Shown: positions 26,007-33,587 of the stretch, in pieces
How the letters are laid out: each line of letters begins with the position of its first letter
Position numbering within the stretch: position 1 is the stretch's first letter
Assembly (NCBI GenBank): GCA_934572465.1
Contig: CAKTLG010000007.1
Span: forward strand, 13,914-77,913
DNA from: an uncultured Oscillospiraceae bacterium
Lineage (GTDB): Bacteria; Bacillota; Clostridia; Oscillospirales; Oscillospiraceae
Direction of reading: 5' to 3'
DNA: 64,000 nt
Translations under genes and position numbers: made by a program
Notes under the pieces: model-generated
What the model saw: the letters and a program-made list of their open reading frames with translations, nothing else
The model's database searches: none
What the model was told of the DNA's origin: nothing

Positions 26007-26034
26007 TTGACATTCTCAAAAATAAGAATATAAT
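26007..26034 (+). promoter_or_regulatory. Consensus promoter with an inverted repeat in the spacer
   Basis: TTGACA (26007-26012) and TATAAT (26029-26034) have a 16-base spacer. The spacer carries ATTCT...AGAAT, an inverted repeat that could be the operator of the winged-helix regulator encoded next. Confidence 0.8.
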
Positions 26035-26071
26035 ACAAGCAGAGAATATTTCAAAGGGGCGATGACGCGGA

Positions 26072-26599
26072 ATGGAAAGGGCGGACGTCATAATGAATCC
26101 GGTACGGCAGCGGATCTTTCAATATCTGCTCGTTCACGAGACCTGCACGGTCAAGGATCTTCGGAGAGCGCTGCCGGATATCCCGAGCGCGAGCCTGTAC
26201 CGCCACATGAAGCTTTTAACGGACAGCGCCGTGCTCACGGTCGCGGGCGAAAACCGCGTCCGCGGAACGGTCGAGAGCATTTACCGGCTGAACAGGAGCG
26301 TGCTGGAGATCGACGACGCGGACGGCGCGGGCATCCAAGCGGCGCTGCTGGGCACCTGCGCGTCGTTTGCCAAATACTTTGCAAGCGGCCACGCCGACCC
26401 GCGCAGAGATCTGCTGCTGCTGACGACCTGCACGCTGACGCTGACGGACGAGGAATTCACCGCTTTCCTTTCCGAGCTCGATCAGGTCGCGGTCAGGTAT
26501 ATGGGCCTTGGCGTGAGTGAGCGCAGCAAAACGAGGCAGGTCACCCTCATTTCCGCCCCGTCCGACGGTCAGGTGACGCAGGCGCTGCCGCCGGTCTGA
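26072..26599 (+). CDS. ArsR-like winged-helix transcriptional regulator
   Basis: The 175-residue protein starts with an ArsR-type DNA-binding domain: MNPVRQRIFQYLLVHETCTVKDLRRALPDIPSASLYRHMKLL (split here across residues 8-49). The C-terminal half is helical (FAKYFASGHADPRRDLLLLTTC, EFTAFLSELDQVAVRYM) and probably mediates dimerisation. The start could be 26072 or the ATG at 26093. A consensus promoter with an inverted repeat lies just upstream, suggesting autoregulation. It is followed by three genes on the same strand with short gaps. Confidence 0.8.
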   Translation: MERADVIMNPVRQRIFQYLLVHETCTVKDLRRALPDIPSASLYRHMKLLTDSAVLTVAGENRVRGTVESIYRLNRSVLEIDDADGAGIQAALLGTCASFAKYFASGHADPRRDLLLLTTCTLTLTDEEFTAFLSELDQVAVRYMGLGVSERSKTRQVTLISAPSDGQVTQALPPV

Positions 26600-26614
26600 G
26601 CAGGAGCAGAACAG

Positions 26615-27604
26615 ATGGGTTTTCTTTCCTACAGCCTCGGCTTTTACCGCGAGACGCTGCAAACGCTGGAGCGCGCCCCTGTAACGGCGGACAGTCTGGA
26701 TCTCGCCCGCCATCTCCTGCGGATGCTGGACGATCTCGCGTACGAGGGCTATGACGAGCTGGAAGATCAGCTGGAGCGGTCGTTTCGCGGCGTTTCAAGG
26801 CTTCGGGCATATCTGCAAAGAAACCGCGCCGCGGCGTTTGCGCCGCCGGAAAGGCGCGCAGGCGGCAATGCCGTCCCCTATGCATCGCAGGACATAGACC
26901 TGCACACCGCGATCCTGCAGGCGATGCGTGCGGCGGACGCATTGCCCGAGGCGCCCGCCCCGCCGTTTGCGGACAGACTGCTCCGCTTCTGCCGCTGGAT
27001 CGGCTATGACGAGCAAACGGCATACATCTTTCTTCTGCGCGATATGCTGCTGCCGTTCGTTTTCTTTCTGAGCCGCGGACGGACGCGCATCCACCCATGG
27101 CTGCTCAGCCGCAGCTCCTTCGCGGCGCTCACCGGCCGTCCAAACGCGGACGATGCGCTGCGCGCATCCGTTTACAGCGCGCTGGAAGCGGGCTGCACGG
27201 ACTTTCGCTCCTTCACCGCTCACGCCCTGCCGGACATGCGGCGAACGATGGCGCAGCACCCGCAGGCGGAGCGCGCGCTGCGCGCCATGCTCTCTGAGAT
27301 CGACGCGAAGCGCATCCTTGTCATCGAATCCGGCTGCGCGGGGACGTTTCCCCTGCTTCTGATGAGCCTCGACCCCCGCGTGGATCTGCGGATGTACACG
27401 ACCTATCCCTATCTGACCGGCATTCTCGGCGAACGGCTCTTTACGCACCGGTACGAGGAGCTTCTTTCGCTGGAGACTATGGTGTCGCAGGAGCGGTACC
27501 TCCGCTTTTCCGCGCTGCGGAACGGGCGGTTCTATGTGCGCAGGTGCACCGACGCGGAGGTCGAGCGGCGGTCCTTGCAGGAGATCAAAACGATCATGAA
27601 ATAA
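26615..27604 (+). CDS. Protein of unknown function next to an ArsR-like regulator
   Basis: The 329-residue protein has no signal peptide. It is helical in the first half, with one hydrophobic stretch (AYIFLLRDMLLPFVFFL near residues 138-154). The second half includes AKRILVIESGCAGTFPLLLM, which has the shape of a strand-loop-helix of a nucleotide- or phosphate-binding alpha/beta fold, then DLRMYTTYPYLTGILG. I recognise no family. It starts 15 bases after the regulator gene, with GAGCAGGAGCA upstream, so the regulator may control it. Confidence 0.65.
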   Translation: MGFLSYSLGFYRETLQTLERAPVTADSLDLARHLLRMLDDLAYEGYDELEDQLERSFRGVSRLRAYLQRNRAAAFAPPERRAGGNAVPYASQDIDLHTAILQAMRAADALPEAPAPPFADRLLRFCRWIGYDEQTAYIFLLRDMLLPFVFFLSRGRTRIHPWLLSRSSFAALTGRPNADDALRASVYSALEAGCTDFRSFTAHALPDMRRTMAQHPQAERALRAMLSEIDAKRILVIESGCAGTFPLLLMSLDPRVDLRMYTTYPYLTGILGERLFTHRYEELLSLETMVSQERYLRFSALRNGRFYVRRCTDAEVERRSLQEIKTIMK

Positions 27605-27621
27605 GAGAGGTATATGAAACG

Positions 27622-27789
27622 ATGGAAACAGCATTCAGGTTACTCATAGCGGCGGGCATATTGCTGCTGCTTGCGGGCGCGATCTTCGCATTTTTAAGTC
27701 AATGGGGCTATGCCGCATTGCTCTGGGCCGGTGCGCTCGGCTGTCTGGCGGCAGCGCTGAATTTCAAGAACCGGAAGGACAACGGGTAG
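27622..27789 (+). CDS. Small membrane protein (55 residues)
   Basis: The protein has two hydrophobic helices (LLIAAGILLLLAGAIFAFL and GYAALLWAGALGCLAAAL) with a short polar tail. AGAGAGG lies about 11 bases upstream of the ATG at 27622. It lies 17 bases after the previous gene and 3 bases before the next, in line with an operon. Function unknown. Confidence 0.6.
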   Translation: METAFRLLIAAGILLLLAGAIFAFLSQWGYAALLWAGALGCLAAALNFKNRKDNG

Positions 27790-27792
27790 AAA

Positions 27793-28101
27793 ATGGAAAA
27801 GGAATTATCGGAGCTGCTGCCGTTTCTGGACGGTAGCGGGCGGCTGACCGCCCTCCCCGCCAAGCACAAAAAGAAGCTGGCGGCCCTCTGGTATCTCAGC
27901 GGAAGGATCGACGCCGGACGGGAGTATTCCGAGCCGGAGATCAACAGCCTGCTGGACGAGTGGACGCTCTTTCACGATCCTGCGACGCTGCGGCGGGAGC
28001 TGTACAACAAGCGCCTGCTGGACCGGTCGGCGGACGGCCGCCGCTACCGGAGAGCGGAAGATCTGCCGGCGCTCGAGGACTTTATCGCGCGTCACATCTG
28101 A
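27793..28101 (+). CDS. DUF2087-domain protein
   Basis: The 102-residue protein matches the DUF2087 pattern: RLTALPAKHKKKLAALWYLS, then YSEPEINSLLDEWTLFHDPATLRRELYNKRLLDRSADGRRYRR. This domain is a small winged-helix-like module often attached to ArsR-type DNA-binding domains. Here the ArsR-like protein is encoded separately at 26072, so the two may act together. It ends the small operon. Confidence 0.82.
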   Translation: MEKELSELLPFLDGSGRLTALPAKHKKKLAALWYLSGRIDAGREYSEPEINSLLDEWTLFHDPATLRRELYNKRLLDRSADGRRYRRAEDLPALEDFIARHI

Positions 28102-28135
28102 GCCGCGCCCGCGCGCCGCTCTCCGCATTTTCCTC

Positions 28136-28164
28136 TTGCTAACCGGCCGTCCGGCGGCTATAAT
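28136..28164 (+). promoter_or_regulatory. Promoter of the RNHCP leader and gene
   Basis: TTGCTA (28136-28141) and TATAAT (28159-28164) are 17 bases apart. Transcription would start near 28171, giving a leader of about 155 bases before the RNHCP gene. Confidence 0.82.
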
Positions 28165-28212
28165 AGAAGCGCGCGGAAGCGCAGATCATTTTCAAAACAT
28201 AAGGAGAAGCTT

Positions 28213-28251
28213 TTGAATCACATCACAGCAGCACTGGAGCGTGTGGCCTGA
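28213..28251 (+). CDS. Leader peptide of 12 residues (MNHITAALERVA)
   Basis: A TTG start at 28213 is preceded by AAGGAG with 6-base spacing and ends at the TGA at 28249-28251. Its last codons form the left arm of a stem that would be melted by a stalled ribosome. It is too short for ordinary gene finding, but its ribosome-binding site is as good as that of the main gene. Confidence 0.6.
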   Translation: MNHITAALERVA

Positions 28252-28320
28252 CCGGGAGGTCTGGCAAATCTGACCACACGCCATTCCTCCCGTAAGATCG
28301 GTCACACATCTTCAGGAGGA
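28239..28320 (+). promoter_or_regulatory. Candidate translation attenuator controlling the RNHCP gene
   Basis: Stem A pairs GCGTGTGG (28239-28246) with CCACACGC (28274-28281) and encloses a small hairpin (28247-28264). Stem B pairs CGGGAGG (28253-28259) with CCTCCCG (28286-28292) and excludes that inner hairpin. The arm TCCTCC (28285-28290) can also pair with the ribosome-binding site GGAGGA (28315-28320). With A formed, TCCTCC is free to mask the site. If a ribosome stalls on the leader peptide, A opens, B forms and the site is released. This is the logic of erm/cat leaders. Confidence 0.6.
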
Positions 28321-28324
28321 TCAA

Positions 28325-28750
28325 ATGAATCGGGAAAACAAACGCAAGACCTTTGAAAAGGGCTACTATAAGACGCACGCCTGCCGCGACGCCTTCACCT
28401 GCAAGGTCTGCTCGCGGCTCTGCACGCCGGAAAACGCCGGCAGCGACCATCGCAACCACTGCCCCAACTGCCTCTCGAGCCTTCATGTCGACATCGAGCC
28501 GGGCGATCGGGCGTCCGACTGCGGCGGCATCATGGAGCCGATCGGCGTCTGGGTGCGCCGGGGCGGCGAGTGGGCGATTATCCACCGCTGCAAGCGCTGC
28601 GGCGCGCTCAGCTCCAATCGCGTGGCGGCGGACGACAACCCCATGAAGCTCATGTCGATCGCCATGAAGCCTTTGTGCGAGCCGCCGTTCCCGCTCGAGC
28701 GCATCGAGGAGATGACGCGGCTGATGGGCGGCGACGGAAGTCTGAAGTGA
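28325..28750 (+). CDS. RNHCP-domain zinc-ribbon protein
   Basis: The 141-residue protein carries the RNHCP signature, here SDHRNHCPNCLSSLHVD, after an FTCKVCSRLC half-finger (residues about 24-60). A second pair of cysteines lies in HRCKRCGALSSNR. Four Cys pairs suggest one or two zinc ribbons and nucleic-acid or ribosome contact. The family's function is not established to my knowledge. CAGGAGGA precedes the ATG. A leader peptide and switchable RNA stems upstream suggest induction by ribosome stalling, pointing to antibiotic or translation stress. Confidence 0.88.
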   Translation: MNRENKRKTFEKGYYKTHACRDAFTCKVCSRLCTPENAGSDHRNHCPNCLSSLHVDIEPGDRASDCGGIMEPIGVWVRRGGEWAIIHRCKRCGALSSNRVAADDNPMKLMSIAMKPLCEPPFPLERIEEMTRLMGGDGSLK

Positions 28751-28767
28751 CCCGCCATTTCAAAAAG

Positions 28768-28804
28768 CAAAGACCGCCTGAAAACAGGCGGTCTTTGTTT
28801 TTTG
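28768..28804 (+). terminator. Terminator after the RNHCP gene, bidirectional
   Basis: A 13-base perfect stem (CAAAGACCGCCTG / CAGGCGGTCTTTG) is followed by a run of Ts; upstream As allow function on the minus strand for the converging gene at 28809. Confidence 0.93.
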
Positions 28805-28808
28805 TCCG

Positions 28809-29009
28809 TTACAGCGCGGGCGGCTGATGGCTGACCGCATCCACAAAGAGGAGCGTCAGTCCGATGTAGACGGCCATGGCGAGCGCGAGCAGCGCCAGCA
28901 GCACGATGCTCACGGTGCACAGCGTCCGCTGCCGCCGCAAGGCGAATGCGGAGAGCGCGATCCCCAAAACAGCCAGCACGAGCACTATGACCGCGACCCA
29001 GAGCCTCAT
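28809..29009 (-). CDS. Small two-helix membrane protein
   Basis: The 66-residue protein is mostly two hydrophobic helices (LWVAVIVLVLAVLGIAL and VSIVLLALLALAMAVYIGLTLLF split by RRQRTLCT). Its start overlaps the stop of the DUF3137 gene by 4 bases (ATGA), so it is coupled to it. It is last in the LemA/DUF3137 operon. Function unknown. Confidence 0.72.
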   Translation of the reverse strand: MRLWVAVIVLVLAVLGIALSAFALRRQRTLCTVSIVLLALLALAMAVYIGLTLLFVDAVSHQPPAL

Positions 29010-29920
29010 ACGCCCGTCTCCTTTTTGTAAAGCGCGCTTTCAAGGCGCAGCTCGTCGATGATATCGGTAAACCAGTGCAGCTCGCCGAGGAACTTCTGCC
29101 GCAGGCGCTCCACGTTCGCTTCGCTCTTGCCGAGCTCGAAGAAGTCGCGGCCGGTCTTGACGGCAACGTGCAGCTTTCCGCCGCGCAGAAATGCCATGTA
29201 TACCTCGCCGCCGGCCTTACCCGCCGCGGTGAGGATGTACTCCATCATGTGCGGCGTGAGGATATAGTACGCCTCCTGCGCCTCCTGCGCGGTGACGAGG
29301 AAGCGGTCGTTGAAGCGCTCGTTCTCCATCTCCACGCTGTCGTTCTTGTGCTGCCTGCGCAGCGCTCTCTCGTTTGCGGACAGATGCACCTCGCCCGAAA
29401 GCTCCTTGCCGAAGTCGCACACGAGCCACTGGCCCATGAAGACCTTCTGCTCCTCATCCCTCCACTGCTGCGTCTCCTCGTCGTAGTGCGATACCACATG
29501 GTAGAGCTCCACGTCGCTCAGCTCCACGTCCAATCCCTTATAGGAGCCCTTGATATAGTCGCTGCCGCGGACGCTGTCATACTCGAAGGGGAACACCATG
29601 CCCGCGCCCTTCACCAGCTTGTCGGGAAGACGGCCGAAGGGATTGTACTCCACGTTTTCAAACACCTCGTTCAGCACGCCGCTGACGACGTTCTCGCTCA
29701 GCAGCTTTTTGAGCGTCTCGGTGCGCTTGCTCATCTGATAACCGAACACGAACGTGAGCACCAGCGCGGGAATGGCGACCGGAATAAGGCCGAAGGCAAA
29801 GAGCGCCATCGTCGCCGCGGCAAAGCCGTAGGTCAGGATCTTAAAGAGCGTGATCGAGCTGCGCTGGCTGCTGAGCGCCGCCTCCAGCTGTGCATTGGTC
29901 ATATTCTGCTTTTCTTCCAT
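29006..29920 (-). CDS. DUF3137-family membrane protein
   Basis: The 304-residue protein has two N-terminal membrane helices (ILTYGFAAATMALFAFGLIPVAIPALVLTFVFGY region) and a large C-terminal domain. The latter has the DUF3137 features: GSDYIKGSYKGLDVELSDVEL, FMGQWLVCDFGKELSGEV and, near the end, TPHMMEYIL and LHVAVKTGRDFFEL. DUF3137 genes often accompany lemA, as here. The role of the pair is not established. Start at 29920 with AAGGAAGG upstream. Confidence 0.85.
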   Translation of the reverse strand: MEEKQNMTNAQLEAALSSQRSSITLFKILTYGFAAATMALFAFGLIPVAIPALVLTFVFGYQMSKRTETLKKLLSENVVSGVLNEVFENVEYNPFGRLPDKLVKGAGMVFPFEYDSVRGSDYIKGSYKGLDVELSDVELYHVVSHYDEETQQWRDEEQKVFMGQWLVCDFGKELSGEVHLSANERALRRQHKNDSVEMENERFNDRFLVTAQEAQEAYYILTPHMMEYILTAAGKAGGEVYMAFLRGGKLHVAVKTGRDFFELGKSEANVERLRQKFLGELHWFTDIIDELRLESALYKKETGV

Positions 29921-29937
29921 AGAAGTCCCTTCCTTTC

Positions 29938-30462
29938 TCAGAACGTCATCTTTACGTCTTCGCGCTTGTGTTCCTCCGCGGCGAAGAATTCTTTCGGCTG
30001 CCGCCCGCCCGCCAGCAGCTTTGCCGGAAACATCGAAATAGCCGTGTTGTAGGCGGTCACGCTGGTGTTATAGAGCCGCCGCGCCGCCTGCAGGTGCTCC
30101 TCGGCGTCGCGGATACCGCGCTGAAGCTCGACGAACACCTCGCTCGAGCGAAGCTCCGGATAGCCCTCCGCCACGGCAAAGAGCCTGCCGCTCAGCGAGT
30201 CCATCTGCTGCTGGGCGTCGTTCAGCTCCGCGACGCTCATGCCGCGGCGCAGCGCGATGACCTTTTCAAAAAGTCCGGTCTCATGCGCCATGTAGCCCTT
30301 GGCGGTATCGAGCATCTTGGTGAGCATATCATAGCGCTTCGTGAGCGCCACCTCCACGCCGGAGAGCCCCTCCTGCACGCGGATCTCTTTTTTCTTAAAG
30401 CCGTTGGTGGTGCTGATGCACCAGAGGGTGATCAGCACAAGAACGATCAGAATAACGATCAT
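29938..30462 (-). CDS. lemA: LemA-family protein
   Basis: The 174-residue protein has one N-terminal membrane helix (VILIVLVLITLWCIS) followed by the LemA helical bundle: NGFKKKEIRVQEGLSGVEVALTKRYDMLTKML, LFAVAEGYPELRSSEVFVELQ and RRLYNTSVTAYNTAISMFPA. It is slightly shorter than typical LemA (180-200). It lies between two DUF3137-type genes with gaps of 15-17 bases. LemA proteins face the periplasm or outside and have been linked to envelope stress; the exact role is unclear. Confidence 0.93.
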   Translation of the reverse strand: MIVILIVLVLITLWCISTTNGFKKKEIRVQEGLSGVEVALTKRYDMLTKMLDTAKGYMAHETGLFEKVIALRRGMSVAELNDAQQQMDSLSGRLFAVAEGYPELRSSEVFVELQRGIRDAEEHLQAARRLYNTSVTAYNTAISMFPAKLLAGGRQPKEFFAAEEHKREDVKMTF

Positions 30463-30477
30463 AGTCCTTTTCCTTTC

Positions 30478-31425
30478 TCAGTCCCGCGCTGCGAAGAGCG
30501 CGGTGTTTTTCAGCAGAAGATCAAGCGTCTCCTCCATCGCGTGCAGCGACGCGCAATAGCTGCGGCGCAGGGCGTCGAGATCGCTCAAGTCTACGCTGCT
30601 TGCAACTGCGGCAAAGCCGTAGTCTGTTTCCACCGCCAGCGAGAATACCCTGCCTTCCCAGCGGAAGCCCAAAAGCTGTCCTTCGACGCGCTGTCTGAAC
30701 TCGTTCAGCAGCTCCATAAACTGCGGGGTAAGAAGGGAGAGGGCATCCCGCTCCGGCTCTGCTGTGACGCAGAAGCATCGGTCAAACGGCTCATCGCCCG
30801 TCGCCGCGCCGCGCGGACTGTCCTCCGTCCTTGCGTTGACGAGGATGGGGGAGGGGGCGGGAGTCCGCGTTTCACAGCGCAGCACGAGGCCCTTGAAGAT
30901 CATCTCATGGCAGGTCTCATAGCCTTCGTGACCGCACCCCCGCTCATACACATGATCCAGCCGCACGTTGGCGGCGGAAAAATGAACGCCGCGATAATCG
31001 CCCTCATGGAAATTCTCTACCGTACATTCCTCCCACTGACCGTCCAGCAGGTGGAGCGCCTTTATGAGCGGCTCGTCAATGCGCATTTCCGGCGTGCGCA
31101 GATCCGGGCCAAAGGCCTTTTCCCATTCTGCGCGGAAAAAGTCTCCAAACTGCTCCTGCATCAGCGCCTTGAGCTTTTTTTGCGCGCTGCCGCCCAAAAA
31201 GACCGCGCAGCAGACGCCGCCGAAGAACAGCACCCCCGTCAGGATGGCCTTGAGCGCGGCGTCCTGCACGGCAAAGTACGCGACCGTGCCGCTCAACGCG
31301 CCCAAAAGGCCCACCAGGATCCAGACGCGCGACATTTTCTGATAGTGTCCGAGCTTTTTCGAAAGCTCGGCGTCCGTCATCCGTTCAACGGCCACCGCGC
31401 CAAAGTCATTGCGTTTTTTTCGCAT
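30478..31425 (-). CDS. Second DUF3137-like membrane protein
   Basis: The 315-residue protein resembles the protein encoded at 29006 in layout. It has a cytosolic N-terminus, two adjacent membrane helices (VWILVGLLGALSGTVAYF and ILTGVLFFGGVCCAVFLGG), then a large domain with EGDYRGVHFSAANVRLDHVYE, MIFKGLVLRCET, LTPQFMELLNEF and VFSLAVETDYGFAAV, which line up by eye with the DUF3137 protein (GSYKGLDVELSDVEL, TPHMMEYIL, LHVAVKTGRDFFEL). The two probably arose by duplication around lemA. Function unknown. Confidence 0.72.
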   Translation of the reverse strand: MRKKRNDFGAVAVERMTDAELSKKLGHYQKMSRVWILVGLLGALSGTVAYFAVQDAALKAILTGVLFFGGVCCAVFLGGSAQKKLKALMQEQFGDFFRAEWEKAFGPDLRTPEMRIDEPLIKALHLLDGQWEECTVENFHEGDYRGVHFSAANVRLDHVYERGCGHEGYETCHEMIFKGLVLRCETRTPAPSPILVNARTEDSPRGAATGDEPFDRCFCVTAEPERDALSLLTPQFMELLNEFRQRVEGQLLGFRWEGRVFSLAVETDYGFAAVASSVDLSDLDALRRSYCASLHAMEETLDLLLKNTALFAARD

Positions 31426-31437
31426 AGCCCTCCCTCC

Positions 31438-32754
31438 TTAGTAGCAAAGGCTGAAATACAGGCTGCTGTAAGGGTCTACCGTGTCGATGTCCATGAGGGC
31501 GGCTTCGGGCGAGATGCTGTCGAGCTGCATCCGCTTGGCGCTGTCCTCATAGTGATCCGGCTGCGCCTCGGCGGCAAACACCAGACCGTCATAGTCCTCG
31601 GGGAGATAGACGACATAGCTCTTGGTCAGCACCTGCGCCCAATCGCCGACATTGTACTGCCAGTCGGTGGAGTAGGCAAATTCGATAAGGTAGCTGTTCC
31701 CCTGCCAGCTCACGGTATGGAGATAGTAGTTGTCCCCGCGTTGACTGTTGCCGTAGGCCGTTGAGGTGGTGAGCCACATGCCGGTGTAGAAGTCGTACAG
31801 CTCGCTGTCGGTATTGGTGATGTACTTCTCGGCAAAATACGGGATGGAGCTGTCGGGGATGTAGCAGATGGCGTCGAACTGGAGCTCGCGGATGCCGTCG
31901 TGGGTCTGGTCGTAATGCTTCGTGATCTCCCAGTAGCAATCATCGGTGTTGTAGCCGTCGCCGAGGCCGGAATAGCTGCAAACGCCGTTTTCGAGCAGAA
32001 ACGTCCCCATCTCCGCGGCGGCGTTGATCTCCAGCCCGCTTCTCGTAAAGTACGGCGCCTGAGACTGAATGCCCTCCACGGGGAACAGGCTGCCGCCGTT
32101 CACGGTGTCGATCAGGTCGCCGCTCACGGTGCGGTCGAGCTGCAGCGTATCGCCGCTGCCGTCGAAATGGAGCGTCACGCCGGTTTCGTCCGCCCACAGC
32201 GTACCGTATTCGATCACGTCGTCCTGATCGTTCACGAACTCCCACGTTGCGTCGTCATGGATACGCAGCCAGAGGTTTTCGCCCTGATATTCCCACAGGC
32301 CGGCATAGTCGGAAAGGTCGCCGCTGATCGTGACGCTCGAAAGGTCCTCGCGGAAAACATAGCGCTCCACAGGATCCCAGATCCAGATCAGCTCCGTCGC
32401 ATCGCCGTTTTCGTGGATGAAGCTCACGAGCACGTCGCTCTCGCCGTCGCCGTCAAGGTCTTCAAAGGAAATGGCGTTGAAGGCCTGCTCCGCGTAGGGA
32501 ACGCTCATGGGGAAGAGCACGCTGTCGAACAGCACCTGCTCCGGCAGATCCCGATAGAAGGCCGCGCTGCTCTCGCTCACCGTGACCAGCACATCCACGC
32601 TCTCGCCGTCGTGGGTGATGGTGCCGCTGCCAACCACCACGCCGGTCGTGCGCCAATCATCTCCCGCGACATCGTCAGAATTGCCGCAGGCGGCGAGGCT
32701 CAGGCAGAGCAGCAGCGCCAGCAGCAGCGCAAGGGGCTTTTTGATGGTATTCAT
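31438..32754 (-). CDS. Large lipoprotein, FG-GAP-like
   Basis: The 438-residue precursor has a signal peptide and lipobox (LSLAACG). The mature protein is beta-rich and contains the loop FEDLDGDGESDVLVSF, a calcium-binding FG-GAP-like motif, followed by repeated short domains that score a baseline (YAGLWEYQGENLWLRIHDDATWEFV, then a second region after residue 250). WEY/W-L-R repeats also occur in the lipoproteins at 32786 and 33588. First-to-last order in the transcript is DUF2442, lipoprotein, lipoprotein, this gene, DUF3137-like. Ligand unknown. Confidence 0.78.
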   Translation of the reverse strand: MNTIKKPLALLLALLLCLSLAACGNSDDVAGDDWRTTGVVVGSGTITHDGESVDVLVTVSESSAAFYRDLPEQVLFDSVLFPMSVPYAEQAFNAISFEDLDGDGESDVLVSFIHENGDATELIWIWDPVERYVFREDLSSVTISGDLSDYAGLWEYQGENLWLRIHDDATWEFVNDQDDVIEYGTLWADETGVTLHFDGSGDTLQLDRTVSGDLIDTVNGGSLFPVEGIQSQAPYFTRSGLEINAAAEMGTFLLENGVCSYSGLGDGYNTDDCYWEITKHYDQTHDGIRELQFDAICYIPDSSIPYFAEKYITNTDSELYDFYTGMWLTTSTAYGNSQRGDNYYLHTVSWQGNSYLIEFAYSTDWQYNVGDWAQVLTKSYVVYLPEDYDGLVFAAEAQPDHYEDSAKRMQLDSISPEAALMDIDTVDPYSSLYFSLCY

Positions 32755-32785
32755 ACTCTCTCCTTTTCTATCCGCTCCAGTCCTC

Positions 32786-33574
32786 TCATTCCATGCGCTC
32801 GTAATAGTCGTCCTCGCCGCCCCACATCATCACGTCGGTCTCGAAAACGTACATGCGGTAGGAAACGCCGTCGTAGACCGCGGACTCGGCATAGAAGGTG
32901 TTCGCCTCGCCCGCATCCTCGATCCAGCCGGAATCGACCTCGGCGTTCTCCGCGCTGGGCGCGCGCTGATAGAGCGACCAGCCGCCGTTGTCGTCGATGA
33001 CGATGAAGCTGTCGGACGCGAGGTCGCCGTCGTAGTACCAGATGCCCGCGAGCGAGGAGATATCATAGCTGCCCTGATCGCTGTAGTCTCCGTCCGTGCC
33101 GCTCGGATCATCCGCGGTATTGCCGCCGTCCTCATACCAGATATCCGTCATGCCCTCGGCATAGTTGAAGTAGCCGTAGGTGGAGATGTAGAGCCGGCCG
33201 CCGTCCTCCAGCGCAAAGCGGCCGCCGGAGCCGTCCTGATAGTTGTAGGCGTAGATGCTCTCCCACTCCGGCTCGTACTGGAGATAGCCGTCGGCAGCAA
33301 CGTCGCTGCCGATATAGAGCGACCAGCTGCCGTCGGCCGCGATCTCCATATAATCATACTCGTTGTTCGCCTCGGCGAGCCAGATGCCCTCGTAAACGCT
33401 GAAGTCGCCGTTCGCCGCGTCCTCGCTGCCGCCGTTGTTCAGCTCCGTTCCGCCGCCGTAGCCGTCATCGTCCGGAACATCGCTGCCGCCGTCGTCCGTA
33501 CTGCCGCCGCAGGCGGTCAGCAGGCACAGCGTCAGTCCCAGCGCCGTCAGAAGCCGTAAGGTTCTTTTTTTCAT
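32786..33574 (-). CDS. Acidic lipoprotein with repeated beta modules
   Basis: Start at 33574, with AAGGAGGAAATTGAC upstream; the frame is open further but without a site. The 262-residue precursor has a lipobox (LCLLTACGG) and a long Asp/Gly linker (DDGGSDVPDDDGYGGG). Two similar modules follow: YEGIWLAEANNEYDYMEIAADGSWSLYI and LAGIWYYDGDLASDSFIVIDDNGGWSLY. The (E/A)GIW...GxWSLY pattern looks like a lipocalin-like or signal-domain repeat. It lies between two other lipoprotein genes with similar phrases. Function unknown. Confidence 0.75.
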   Translation of the reverse strand: MKKRTLRLLTALGLTLCLLTACGGSTDDGGSDVPDDDGYGGGTELNNGGSEDAANGDFSVYEGIWLAEANNEYDYMEIAADGSWSLYIGSDVAADGYLQYEPEWESIYAYNYQDGSGGRFALEDGGRLYISTYGYFNYAEGMTDIWYEDGGNTADDPSGTDGDYSDQGSYDISSLAGIWYYDGDLASDSFIVIDDNGGWSLYQRAPSAENAEVDSGWIEDAGEANTFYAESAVYDGVSYRMYVFETDVMMWGGEDDYYERME

Positions 33575-33587
33575 GTCAATTTCCTCC

